Shown here: piece by piece, positions 21,955 through 33,392 of the stretch
How the letters are laid out: the number at the start of each line of letters is the position of its first letter
How positions within the stretch are numbered: position 1 is the first letter of the stretch
Source: Arcuatula senhousia
Taxonomy: Eukaryota > Mollusca > Bivalvia > Mytilida > Mytilidae
Assembly: GCA_963971305.1 (NCBI GenBank)
Contig: OZ020306.1
Location: forward strand, 1,790,842 to 1,854,841
Direction: 5' to 3'
Length of the DNA stretch: 64,000 nt
Translations under genes and position numbers: made by a program
Notes under the pieces: generated by a model
The model's input: the letters and a program-made list of their open reading frames with translations, nothing else
Database searches by the model: none
What the model was told of the DNA's origin: nothing

Positions 21955-22312
21955 ATTAGCATCGATTATTTGCTTGTATCAGCACAAATAAAACAAATGT
22001 GTTTGTATTATTGTTTTTTTATCAAAAGTATGAAAACGATGTCTCATTAAATAAGTATATAAAGATATAATGGAATGAAAATAGACACAAATGTTCAAAC
22101 CAGTCTGAAAATATCTGATTGATTTAAATCATGATCTAAAAATATATCTCAGTAGGCGTCTGAATAAATGTAAGGCACAGATTTTTTTAAGTTGTCTTTC
22201 CTTCAAGTCACTAATCCAGAACAGACGATTGAAACCTTCTCGAAACCACCAAGTTTCAGTACTTTTCTTTTTATTTCTCTACTGATAAAGTAATCCACTT
22301 CTTTTAATGAGT

Positions 22313-25300
22313 TCATCTCAGATCTAAGAGTACATCATGTGTAGATTTATTCCTTTTAAACAAGGAATTGAGAAGTCCCTTGGGTCCTTTTTTCTTCTCA
22401 GCAGATTTGTCAAATTCCATGATGAGGTCGGGGTTAAGTTTGTCTTTAATCTGTTTTAGGACACCAACAAGAAGTTCGTCAACATTGTGATTTAATGTGG
22501 CTGATGTTTCAGTATATTTACAGTTATACTTTTGAGCAAAGTGTCTGGCGTCTGTAAAAAAATAACACTACGTTATGTATGTTAATTCATGCACTCAGAA
22601 GATCTTTAAGCTATAAAGAAAAACAAAACCTATAAAAACATCATTTGCTTCTTACAGGTATTTCTATAGCAAACAATTTGCATTATTCAAAAAAATGCAC
22701 ATGTACTTACGTGATTAACGATTCAACTTCTAAAGAATTTCGATATATCAAATTTTTAGACTTATGTCAAGAGAATTCAAGATAATTCAACATGTTCAAT
22801 ACAAGTTTCAAAATATCTATCAAGAAGGAGTTTCTGTTTAGTATTTTATATGCTGTTTTACGTTCATAATTCTAAAAATAAAAAGAAACAAGTTTTAGCT
22901 TTTCAAAAAGCTGGGGGAAGCTTCGCTGTAGCGGCATTTAAAAGAAAGGAAAATGTATATCGGTTTATTTTTAAAAATGACAAGTCACTGGTCTACCAGA
23001 ACTTTATTGACTTTATTAAATGTATCAGGAACATGCCTATAATTACATTAGTAACTAGCCCATAGTTGCAATTTAAAGCCCATGTGTCCTTTATTGGTAT
23101 ACCGGAATAGCCCCTGCCAGAAAAGCCAAATAAGTAAATATCCAAGAACATGGCTAAAATGTTTAGGCCAACGAGTCAGACAAAGATAAATGTGATGTAA
23201 AATGTACATGTGCTTAAAGAACAAATTAAGTAAATAATCATGAAACTACTATGGTTCTCATTATTATTAAAACAGACATGATATGAAAGCTAGAGTATGA
23301 AAGTTCAAATATACTAGTATGTTAGTGATTTCACATATAGCCACACTTTTCAGCTTACATATGGGTGTTTATAGTCGTGACTATAGGCTAAGCCTCTGCA
23401 GCGACTATTAAGACTCGCCGTGTGCCATGAGTCGTCCAGACCATGACACACCACCGCCGGTGTTGGCTGTTCAAGGTACGGGCCGTCTTCCACCACGAGG
23501 AGGTACTGGTCGGAATTCTGGAAGAACGGTGCATTATGCTTTTATAAGCCCAAAGTGTTGCCAAACAAATAAGCTTATAGTTGGATGAAAATACACAGCA
23601 AGAGAAACTGCATAAAAATAATCTGAACTTGCAATTGTATATTATATGATAAATCTGTAATAAATATCAATAAATATCACGTGATCAAACTATTTTAGTG
23701 GATTTGTCGAGGTCACCTGGTTAAAGCAATTTTAATCAACTGTACCGTGTCCAGTTCTGCAGTACACAAAATAGCCTTATCATGATCAAATCGTCTCTTC
23801 TCCGTAACTGATTCACGATTATAGTTATTAGTTAAGCCAATGAAACGATCTGTTACTTTTGCAACCTTTATAAACAGCCAATCAACGCGTTCATAAGCGA
23901 TTGATTATTTCAAGATGGCGTGAATATCCTATGAAATTAATAGCTTCGCACCTTGATGCGAAGCAAAAATATTGTGTAGAATGAACAACAACACAGATTG
24001 TCGACAATTTCTAATTACATCTAAACTATATCTTTGTTGTTATCATAACGTCTAGAAAAAACACATACCTTCAGTTGATATTCTACGTTTCCTGACCAGA
24101 TCCACTTTATTTGCCACCAGTATTATAGCTCTGTCTGATAACAGCTCCGTCCTCAGGGTGGTGATGTAAGACTTTGCCACATCAAACGAAGCTTTCTCAT
24201 GAACAGAAAACACAACTAAATAGGCATCAGCAGAAATATTGTCATAATTCTAGAAATAGAAAATTGGAAATTGGTAAAGGAGACGTTTATTTTACTACCT
24301 GATCTTACAACTAAACATGCATGTATTTGAATGCACTTAACATTGGTGTTTTGGATTGTCTTTATCCTAAGATTTCTAAGTGGTTCACCATCCGGGATTC
24401 TTATTTAGGCTTTTAATTATTAAATTTAGAAGTCAAACAAAATATTTGCTAAAATGTATTTATTTATCAAAACAATGATGTCGCAAACTTTTACTCTATA
24501 ATTTTAAGAAAGTTGTAACCAACATTTAAACTTATGAGAAATTAAGAAGTGTATGTTATGGTTAACCAAGGTAAATGTTATTAAAATATTGATCCAGACT
24601 TCCATTGACGGTGCAATAATTGTTATCACCTTTTTTAAATGTAAGTTTTTCATTCATAAAACAGTCAATATAAACTAAAAATACTCTGTTGTTTCTATTT
24701 ATGTGTTATTTACACAGCTTCAGGATGATGTTAAGGGTCATAGTAACACTCATTAGTTATCTTGACGTCAAAATATTTCTGATTCATGAATACCCTGGGT
24801 ATGAGTTGGGTTAATTAAGGATGTTACTCTTCCGACCAATTCTCACATTTATCATGATAATGAGTAAAACAATACAATGAATTGCATCTACTGAAACTCT
24901 TATTTCTAATCAATCACGTAGAAGAAAAAACAAATACGATGGTAACCTATAAGTATTTCAACTAAAGCAGCTTAAAATATTTTTTTCTAAATTAACAGAT
25001 TGGTTATCTTAGTCTGGTGGTTTGTGTTCAATTTAAGTTATAGAGTCTAAATTCTAAGAAACTGCCATGTAAATACTAAAAATGTTTCTGATTGCTGTCT
25101 AAAAGATGACATACAATTTTGATTTTTCATAAGAATGTTTTACTTACTTCATTGTTTAAAATATGTAAAAACTCAATGGTTGATTCTTCACCGTCCAGCA
25201 CCACTGACAAAGTATGTTCGCCAAGGTCATCTGAAATGACAAAAACATGATTACATGCTTGCAATAAAGCATATTGTCTTTTATCAAAAATAGTATTGCG

Positions 25301-26019
25301 AGTTGCTAAATGAGCAAATTTGGTAAACGAATCAATCTGGTCTATCTTCATTTTGAGTTAAAGAGATTGTTATGGTTTTTTTTTTAGGAAATAAAAGGAA
25401 CTTTTGTGTTCTTAGTTTTATATATCATAACTGATTAAAGTATTTCTGTTCCTCTTTTGTATTTTTAAGAATTAAATCGTTTCTTCTTACCTGTGTCAAC
25501 ATCACTAGGATTTGTTTTGTCTAATGTCATAAAAGTGTTGGTTAGGGACGTTTTCCCTACTGCGTCACCTCCCAAAACACAAATTCTGTAATAACCAGAC
25601 GACGTTGTGGACGAACAGCCACAACATATGGCACTGTCATCGGATGCGTTGCTCGAATGTCGTGATCGAAAAATGTCTTTTTGTGATTCTGCAGAATTTA
25701 AACTGGCATTGCTAAGTCTTCGTTCATCTTCAATGTCATTTTTTATTCCCTTTGATGTCATTCGGAATGACCTCACTCTCCTAACTTGTCGTCTGCTGTC
25801 ACAGTGGTCATAGCGCGCTGTTTGAAGGGCTATTTCTGTTGTTAAAGGGAGACTGTTTCTTCTTTTGTCGTCCTCTAGCGATGTAAAGTTTTTGAATGTG
25901 GCGTTGACGGGCGCATTACGAGAATTACGTTTCGATAAAGATGTAGAGCTCTGCTCGTCTTGGATATTTTGAAAAAATGATATCTTCTCGTTTTTCTTCT
26001 TTTGTAAATGTAAATCCAT
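22313..26019 (-). CDS. RGK-type (Rad/Gem/Rem-like) small GTPase, gene 1
   Basis: Four exons, complement of 22313-22551, 24069-24249, 25148-25230 and 25491-26019, all with GT-AG borders and phases that join into 343 residues. The start MDLH is chosen because it is shared by all three paralogs, although the frame stays open upstream. A Ser/Arg-rich N-terminal extension (RRNSLP at 53-58, RVRSFRM at 81-87) resembles RGK proteins. G1 is GGDAVGKTS (150-158), G4 NKVD (251-254), G5 ETSA (279-282). The RGK-like run LVRKRRIS, CKYTETSA, NHNV is strong. The G3 position reads HILN (199-202) instead of DxxG or the RGK DxWE. The C-terminus is basic, without a CAAX box, ending NKSTHDVLLDLR. RGK proteins bind calcium-channel beta subunits and the cytoskeleton at the membrane. 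AATAAA lies at 22270-22275 on this strand. Confidence 0.88.
22889..23964. mobile_element. 1.08-kb insertion in intron 3 of GTPase gene 1
   Basis: The intron of gene 3 runs straight from AATAAAAAGAAA into AATATTGTGTAG (near 54480-54495). In gene 1 the same point holds 1076 extra bases, with AAA on both sides as a possible 3-bp duplication. The right end carries an 8-bp-stem hairpin, GCTTCGCA/TGCGAAGC. Positions about 23355-23525 are distinctly GC-rich against the surroundings. No TIR or transposase found; family unknown. Confidence 0.75.
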
Positions 26020-26162
26020 TATCAATGAAAAAAGTCGAAAATTTAGTTTATTTTCTTCTTGTCGATATAGCTGTGTTCGTTCTTTCAGTTTGTTGCTCTC
26101 ATTCCTTTTATACAAAAAAACAACCAAGAGTGAATCATTATAATTGTCAATCATAGAAACAA

Positions 26163-26170
26163 TGACGTCA
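26163..26170 (-). promoter_or_regulatory. Perfect CRE upstream of GTPase gene 1
   Basis: TGACGTCA, 144 bp upstream of the ATG, followed by CG as in gene 3. The octamer is conserved at the matching place in gene 2 (36531-36538) and gene 3 (56728-56735) while flanking bases differ. CREB/ATF would be the binding factors. A TATA-like TATATAAAG lies further upstream on this strand (26396-26404; also 56956-56964 for gene 3), which would put the CRE inside the transcript unless another start is used. Confidence 0.55.
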
Positions 26171-27654
26171 CGGGGATTTACCTGTGTAGAATTAGTTCCA
26201 ATGGAGAGTGCAATATTCTATAACAGAAGTATTAAATGCAGATAAACATTATCAATTTGTGGTTAGATAATTAGTGCACTGATAATAGAGATATTAGTAG
26301 TATTTGCTTTTAATTGGGCATTGTTTTGCACAGTAAGAGTTGCCGTGAACTTGGTGTAGAAACTGAACTTATTACCTTGCGACAAAACATGATCACTTTA
26401 TATACCGTCTAATATATGTACATTCTATTTCTTGAAATCAAACTTTCTCCAATTGCAAAAAGCAATAAAAACAAGTACACTAGTCTTTACTATTTTAATC
26501 TATATTCGTTCTTTTTACATTTAAAACACTTATAGTAAAAATGTTGCTTTACAAGATAAAAAAAAGTTTTGATCATATTGATCTGTTCGTTGTCCTGGTT
26601 TTTTTTCTATGTGATTTCGAAACTTTTGGTTTTGGCAGTCTAATGTTCAGATTAAAATTTTGCTGATGAGAGGATACTTCTTAGAATATATACATGTACA
26701 TAAAACTTAACTGCTATAGAGCTATTTTCGACTGCTTATTCACTTTTTTTTTATATCTGACATCTAAGCTTCCTCAACTTTAAAAGATGTTTTTGTTTTT
26801 TTATTTGTTTTTATCTGTTCAATAATCTTTTATATGATATCTTTGTTATCATTTTCAGTTAAAAAAAATGATTAAACACCTTTTAAATTATTCTATAGCA
26901 AATCATATGTTTTTCTACTCGACATACTGTATTTTGTGTTTAAGGGCTTCCTGTATGTTAACAAGTGTGTTGGTTAATTCTGGGACGAAGGTTGTTTACT
27001 TGCTACTTAAGCTGCATGTTGTCTATTAATGAGGTAACAGGTACATGTATAAGCAAACAAACATGTCTGAGAAAGTTAAATAACCTATTTGTTAGTCTGA
27101 TTGTTATCCAATTTATACATGTACATGAAAAAGATAATTTATATTGTACACTTGTGCCAATTATCAGACAAATTGTGATGCTTATCAAGATATTAATGCC
27201 TATCACCAATTTATTGAAATCAAGAAAGAAAGACAACAGTCAATACATGTTGGTAAGAAACTGATGCAAAAAGGTGCACATTTAAAATATAATGATTTTC
27301 TTAACATCTTATACAAAAAGTAATAACTAACATTGGTATTATTTTCAAGAGCTACATGAAATGTTAAGCATTGGCAAGTCATTTTGATGATTATACTGCA
27401 TGTGACAATCGTTGACCTTCTTATGGATCTATGAGTACAAACCAAGTACACCTTTAGGTAAAGTTGGTAAATGAATGAGCCATACAGGACAAAACAATAA
27501 ACATTGATATACTAATATATATCACTGCCAAGTCTAACATGGTACAGTATTTTTTATAGAAAATATCTAAATAGATTAAATAGATACAAGAAATGAATGT
27601 TAATCTCTTCACGGCAGAATACAATTGGTTTTATATTTAAAACGTACAAATAAA
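26171..27654. other. Upstream flank of GTPase gene 1
   Basis: No gene recognised. Nearly all of it recurs at 56736-58225. The segment 26960-27180 (GTTTACTTGC..., AACAAACATGTCTGAGAA...) is also related to 5560-5750. Confidence 0.55.
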
Positions 27655-27828
27655 TGCGCCTCAAAACCTGGTTTAACCCACCATTTCTTTTGAAATGCCT
27701 GTACAAAGTCAGGACCATTGCGATCTTCATTTTTTCAAGTATATCTTTCTTGTTTTGTCTTTTCTTATGGGCATTTGAGATAGATTCTCCAAGTTCAGTA
27801 ATTTTTTTATTACCTTTATTTAACACAC
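27655..27828 (+). mobile_element. Solo diverged Naiad tail
   Basis: Reads AAAACCTGGTTTAACCCACC, CTGTACAAAGTCAGGACCAT, TGCGATCTTC, then TTTTGTCTTTTCTTATGG and a closing TTATTACCTTTATTT. Its duplicate is 58228-58392. Confidence 0.8.
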
Positions 27829-28459
27829 AATTCATCTCTATTTATGGAAATGGGAAGTAATGAAATTTTTTAATACGATACTAATTGTTTTAATTTGGAA
27901 ATAAATTGTTAAAATATAACAAATAGTTTCCTGTAGTACAGAATTCAAAACCATTAATCTTGGCTCCGTCAATTAGCAAGCAAACGAATCAGTAAATAAC
28001 ATGTCTACGTGTGTACTAGAATTCATTATATTAATTGGAAAATCAAACATCATTACAAAAGATAAATCTGTACTTTTGATTGAGCCCACCATTTTTTTTA
28101 TAAAATCATGAAACGAAGTAAGAATCAATGTGGTCTACAAAATCCCAATTATGCCCACTCGTATCCTGTGCAATCTTCTAGCACATTGTTGAATCGTAAG
28201 TTTTATATTACCGTTATCTATAATCAAATTAATAAACAGAAAATTTTAAACTTTAAATTTCAAGAGAAATACCGAAAAAAGCGATATCACAACGGAGACA
28301 TCAAGATAGCCTGGGGTTAATTTGGTACAAACTATCTATCTTTAATATATGTGTAGAAATCGTCAAAGAAAGACCCTCTTCTTAACAAGGAACAGAAAAC
28401 ATCAAAAAGACAAGTACAAAATTAAAATGACAACAAAGTTCCAGACAATAAATTTTGTT

Positions 28460-28503
28460 ACGCCTGACGCGCGTCTCGTCTATTCAAGACTCATCAGAGG
28501 CGG
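28460..28503 (-). ncRNA. Hammerhead ribozyme, type I, core mutated
   Basis: Minus strand: stem I CGCCT pairs with AGGCG; core CTGATGA; stem II GTC/GAC with loop TTGAATA; then GAGA where GAAA is required; stem III AC/GT around GCGC; cleavage after GTC. The A14-to-G change should abolish cleavage. Confidence 0.85.
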
Positions 28504-28811
28504 TCTACCAAAAATATTTGAAAATGCCAAATACTATATAATTATGAACAGCATAGAATAAAACCTAAAATACCAAACTTGGGAACAAAATTATTACTAA
28601 GATGATCAACCTATGCCTGGGGTAGGAAGAACCTTAGGGTTAAGACAATTTTAAAAATTTAACAGATAGTTTAAAGCTTTGATGTGTTCTCCAACACAAA
28701 AGTGCGCCGGTGCGGGCTAACCTCGGGGAATTAAAACTCCACTAGCAGTGCTAACCTTCAGGAGTGTTCAAAATTAAAATGACAACAAAGTTCCAGACAA
28801 TAAAATTTGTA

Positions 28812-28855
28812 ACGCCTGACGCGCGTTTCGTCTATTCAAGACTCATCAGAGGCGC
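28812..28855 (-). ncRNA. Hammerhead ribozyme, type I, intact consensus
   Basis: Minus strand: stem I CGCCT/AGGCG, core CTGATGA, stem II GTC-TTGAATA-GAC, GAAA, a minimal stem III AC-GCGC-GT and the GTC|A cleavage site. Every invariant core position is present. The very short stem III is typical of ribozymes that act in tandem or dimeric form. Confidence 0.92.
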
Positions 28856-29013
28856 TCTACCAAAAATATTGAAAATGCCAAATACTATATGTTTATGAAG
28901 AGCATAGAATAAAACCAAAACTACCAAACTTGGGAACCAAATTATTACTAAGATGATCAACCTATGCCTGGGGTAGGAAGAACCTAAGGGTTTAGACAAT
29001 TTTGAAATTTAAG

Positions 29014-29160
29014 CAGAAGCAGAGGTGCCAATGGGGCATACGAATGTCAAAGTACAAAAGGGCAGAGACAAAACCACTAAATAAAAGCTTTGTCAAAGAT
29101 TCCTGGCTTACGACTGACACATATAAAATGTAGCGGGGCTAAATTAGTCTTTTTTGGCCC
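29014..29160 (-). repeat. Family B tail end joined to R1 fragment
   Basis: Plus strand reads AGAAGCAGAGGTGCCAATGG (reverse family B tail end), then AGCTTTGTCAAAGATTCCTGG (reverse R1). The same junction recurs at 60685-60840, so it predates the segmental duplication. Confidence 0.7.
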
Positions 29161-31020
29161 AACCTTTTAATAATCCCAGGAAAAGCACAAAAAATAACAA
29201 AAAAATGAACAAAAAATAACAAAAAAATGAAAATGAAATCGGTCAACGTTCAGTTCCACAAGAGAGAACCTCAGACAAAAGACAACAATAAAACAAACGA
29301 ACGGAGAAGAAATCTCTATAGAAGACCTTTCTAAAGTAAAGTACTGTTCGGTCATTGCAAATAACACAGATTATTTAAAGAAATGTTAAAGAAAGAATTT
29401 TAAGGTTCATTTTTTAGATGATGTTGTTATTCATATTCTTTTACAGGGAAGCATTTAAATACCTAACTATGCGTTTGATAATTTTTGTATTTTACAGCTT
29501 TTACGGTACTAGCCACTAAAACCATTGGGATTAGGAATGGTGCAATCTCTACCACTTCTGATATCCTTGTTAACTTTTTCATTATGGTGAATGTAAAGCT
29601 TGTGGTTATTTGCTTTGTTCACATGTAAACTATCGTTTAAGTAAAATAACATTTTCTTTCACATACGCAGAACAACGTATATTACAACAGTGTCCATGAT
29701 TAGAGACTGACCTTGCATATAAAATGAAAGAAGCCAATTCATTTCCCTTATAGAGATTACTACGACCTTGTACAAAAAAAATGTAAAAGATTTGTAAAAT
29801 TTTCCTGTTCCTAAAGTTTTTGGTCCTTCAAAAAAGACAGTTTCATCAATTAAACAAATAGTCGATTGTTAATATTTGAATATGATCTATTTTGGGTTTT
29901 CTTCTTATACATGTACAACAGTACATGTGTAATTAACAATTATTTTACAATAGTTTGTTTTAATTTCTCTGTGAAGCAATGTGTTCCGTTGTACAAATAT
30001 ATTAAAATTTTGTCAAACCTTTAATGGTCCCAGAAAAAGCACAAACACTAACACAAAATGAAAATGATTTCGGTCAACGTTCATAAAGTAAGTAAGACTA
30101 GTAAGAACCTCAGACAAAAGAAAACATTAAAACAAACTTAGAGGAAATCTCTATAGAAGACCTTTCTAAAGTAAAGTACCTTTCTGTCATTGCAAATTAC
30201 ACAGACCACTAAAAGAAATGTTAAAAGAAGAATTTAAGGTTCATCTTTTAGATGCTATTGTCATTCATTTTTTTACAGGGAAGCTTTTAAATACCTAACT
30301 ATACGTTTGATAATTGTTGTATCTTAAAGCTTTTACGGTACAAGTCACTGAGACCATAAGGATTGGGAATGGTGAAATCTCTACCACTTCTGATATCCTT
30401 GTTAACTTTTTCATTATGGTGAATGTAAAGCTTGTGGTTATTTGCTTTGTTCACATGTAAACTATCGTTTAAGTAAAATATCATTTTCTTTCACATATGC
30501 AGACGAACGTAAATTACAACAGTGTCCATGATTAGAGACTGAACTGCTTACTCTTCCGGAGCACCCGAGTTCACTCTTGTTTCGATTAGAGTTCGCGTTG
30601 TTGATTGATATTCAGTTATTTTGTGTTTCTGTATTTTACATGTTTCCTGTTTTTGTCCCGTTCTTGTTGGTGTTTACTGGTTTTGTATCTGTCCTTTCGG
30701 ACTTTTGACATTCGGATACCCCATTGGTACCTCTGCTTCTTGCATATAAAATGAAAGAGGTAAATTCATTTCCCTAATAAAGATTGCTACGACCTTGTAC
30801 AAAAAAGTAAAAGAGTTGTAAAGTTTTCCTGTTCCAAAAGTTGTTGGTCCTTCAAAAAAGACAGTTTCATCAATTCAACAAATAGTCGATTGTTAACATT
30901 TGAATATGATCTACTTTTGGTTTTCTTCTTATACAACAATACATGCGCAATTAACATTTATTTCACAATAGTTTTTTTTTTAATTTCTCTGTGAAGCAAT
31001 GTGTTCCGTTGTACAAATAG
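29150..31020. repeat. Local tandem duplication of about 0.85 kb
   Basis: The segment at 29150-30008 (AACCTTTAATAATCCCAGG...) is repeated directly at 30010-31020 (AACCTTTAATGGTCCCAG...). Copy 2 has only one equivalent (60833-61650), closer to the second unit. The second unit is longer because it holds a 200-bp insertion at 30541-30741. No gene recognised. Confidence 0.8.
30541..30741 (+). mobile_element. Solo Naiad family B tail, 201 bp
   Basis: Compared with 29697 and 61340, which read GAGACTGACCTTGCATAT, this copy has 201 bases inserted: from ACTGCTTACTCTTCCGGAGC to GGTACCTCTGCTTCT. It shows that the family B tail inserts as a self-contained unit. The target lost CC and no clear duplication formed. 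Confidence 0.85.
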
Positions 31021-32279
31021 ATAATAATTTTGTTGTTCTGCAACAGGTTACTACGTATGTTAAAACGGAGGCTGATTTGAAGGTTTTCTATGAACGCCTT
31101 CTCTATCGGATCTCCGAATGACAGTAGTAAAAATCTATTTTGATATTTCCTTTAGTATAAATGTTATTTATATTCCAACCATTTATTTTCACTTAAGTCA
31201 CTTTTAGCTTAATTATCATGCTGTTGTTTTCAAATATATAACTGTGTTTACCAAACATGTTGTGTGGCTTGAACGATCAAATCCATGTGAATTTTCAATG
31301 CTTTTTCAATAAATATAATGTCATATTTTAATAGAATCAATCCTGATCAAATGCACAATGAATAACAGTTTTCAGATACATGTTTTATATCTCAAAGATT
31401 CCCTTTATTTCATAAATACTTAGTTTCAACAGAAATAATAGAATTTTTGCTTTCTTAAGCAACTGTCAACATATATAAACCAATGTTAATGCTTCGGAAT
31501 AACCAGTAGCGCTAGTTGTCGAGCTTGTGGACGTTCATAGAGACAACAATAATACAAAGGAAAATGATTAAATAAAACTTCTTAATTATGTTTTTTTCCA
31601 AAAAATGTTATCTAGTGCAGGGGAAATGTGATGGATGAAATTATATTTACTTTTGTTATCAAGCCAATACCTTGCACAATACGTGCAGATGTAAAACAAA
31701 AAACCTACACTACGTGGATGTTCTTGCTGAATGTTACTATAATCACTGTCAATTATGCATTATTGTATACTAATATTGTTAGGTTACTTACTACTAAATC
31801 AACAAATCAAATTCAGAACGTTTGAGAAAAAAGTGCTAAGAAATCCCGTTGTATGAAATTCAAAGTTAAAAAAAAATTTTAAAAATGAAGATAATTGTTA
31901 AAACGGAATATATTTAAAAAATAAAATATCCTTACAAATATGGTGTATTTAAAATTTATAAAATAATAATGGAATTTTGATTGATTAGAAGGGTTTTCTT
32001 TTGACATATACTAAAAGGATTCCTTGTCTTTAAAATGTGTTATTTTAGGCTATTAATTAAAAAAAAAATCCTTTGGGAATGAAAAAAATGGCTTAAAACT
32101 TTATTGAATAAAGGTATGAAATGAAAATTTTGGTAAAATCTTTGAATTTAGTCTTCTTTGGTAAAAATATTGATAAATTGATACTTACCTTAAAATGTTA
32201 ATTGCCTTTTTATACTTTTTATACTTATGTCATTTTTTAGCATGACAGCGGTCAAGTGTGTCGGTTTTGTGTAATGATG
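31021..32279. other. AT-rich noncoding stretch
   Basis: No gene recognised. Matches 61650-62560 in duplication copy 2. Short open frames are not conserved between the copies. Confidence 0.6.
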
Positions 32280-32870
32280 CCACATCAAATCATGAATTGT
32301 TTGACGTGTTGTGTCGGATTTAAATCGACATACTTGATTTTTTACATTAGTCGTTGGACGCTTCTTAGCTAGCTGTCAGTAACTTCGAGTGTTCTCAAGA
32401 GAGTATCTCTACGTCCCGTTAATTACTTGTTGTCCTTTTGTCTCCGATACTCTCTTGTTTAATTGAACTGCTATCGATTCTATTTTTACTGTATGTAAGT
32501 TTGTGCTTTGTTATTGATTATCAATAGGGGGAAGTTTGTTGCCAAAAAACTAGTTAAACCCCGCCACATGTTTAATGTGCCTGTCCTAAGCAAGGAATCT
32601 TTATCAAAGCTTATGTTTGTATTTAGTTGAATTTATGTTAATTGCTTTTTTTCAAGAAGAGGGTCTTTCATTGCACTTTAGTATTGGGCTTGAATCATAC
32701 GGAGTATATTTTCAATCCAGGGGCCAATTGAGAAGAAGCGAGCAGCGACCGCTAGTCACATTGAAGGCTGCTGGCTGTTTTTCATTGTGGATGTTTTAAA
32801 TTTTCATTTATATTGTGGGTTGTGTCGCGTACACTTATTACACATCTCATTATCTTCTATTCTCATCAAC
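32280..32870 (+). repeat. Repeat R1, long copy
   Basis: About 590 bp, matching 39060-39640 through TAGCTAGCTGTCAGTAACTT, AAAAAACTAGTTAAACCCCG, GGGCCAATTGAGAAG and CACATCTCATTATCTTCTAT. Noncoding. Confidence 0.8.
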
Positions 32871-32924
32871 GAAGGGTAGCTTTTCTTTGCAATTCATGTA
32901 AGCTGCCATGAAAATTTGCAAACA

Positions 32925-33168
32925 AAGAAAGAAAAGAAGAGGAAACACAAAACATTAAATACACCCCCAAAAAACGAACAGAAATCAACAACGCGAACAA
33001 AAGTCACAAAAAGAGTGAACTTAGCTGTTCCAGAAGAGTAAGCGGGATCCCTCTTGCTATAGAACACCCGTCGCATTGCTACCGTAAAATTTCTGAAGTG
33101 AAGACAGCAACCGAGGAGCAACAAAACTTGTGTAAGCAATGTATTTGTCAAGTGTGATGCTCTGCCAA
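32925..33168 (-). pseudogene. Naiad family B tail and RT remnant
   Basis: Minus-strand family B tail (plus strand AGAAATCAACAACGCGAAC, CAGAAGAGTAAGCGGGATCC), then a short RT remnant ending GATGCTCTGCCAA, where a family A tail has replaced the rest. Duplication copy 2 keeps more of it (63200-63500). Confidence 0.7.
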
Positions 33169-33392
33169 CTATGTTGTGTTCTATGGTCATTACCGGATCC
33201 TAAGATCGCAATGGAAGAGGGAGGTTTGGCGCCATAAAACCTGGTTTAACCCACCATTTCGTTTGAAATGCCTGTACCAAGTCAGGACCATTGCGATCCA
33301 CCTATTCTCCGGTATGACTGATTCGTTTTTGTCATTTTCTCTGGACTATGAGATTGATCATTCAAGTTCGGTAGTTTTGTTATTACCTTTAT
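33169..33392 (+). mobile_element. Solo Naiad family A tail
   Basis: 224 bp from AACTATGTTGTGTTCTATGG to TTGTTATTACCTTTATT, containing the intact 95-nt hairpin structure (GATCGCAATGG at 33204-33214, CCATTGCGATC at 33288-33298). Absent from the matching site in copy 2, where older sequence (63448-63660) is retained; insertion and loss of the target segment go together here. Confidence 0.85.

Larger units (their letters stand above)
28421..29013 (-). mobile_element. Tandem retrozyme with two hammerhead ribozymes
   Basis: Two directly repeated units, each starting ATTAAAATGACAACAAAG on the plus strand and carrying a type I hammerhead on the minus strand, 352 bp apart. No protein is encoded. The linker holds a CTCGGGGAATTAAAACTCC box shared with the retrozyme at 49372-49908. 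In duplication copy 2 the same site (CAAGTACAAA|GAAGCAG near 60688) has no such insert, so this block was gained, or cleanly lost, after the duplication. Matches the plan of metazoan retrozymes: short non-autonomous elements whose tandem ribozymes cut the RNA into monomers. Confidence 0.85.

Noticed and set aside
22850..23065. 71-codon frame in intron 3 of GTPase gene 1
   Set aside because: Lies at the start of a private insertion, has no known motif and is absent from gene 3.
28108..28320. 70-codon frame before the retrozyme
   Set aside because: Not conserved in duplication copy 2 at the corresponding position; no recognisable domain.
28400..29000. CRISPR-like direct repeats
   Set aside because: Two 352-bp units with ribozymes in a eukaryotic context, without short spacers or cas genes.
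31628..31825. 65-codon frame with hydrophobic stretch
   Set aside because: Frame is broken in the duplicate at 62250-62440 and no homology is recognisable.
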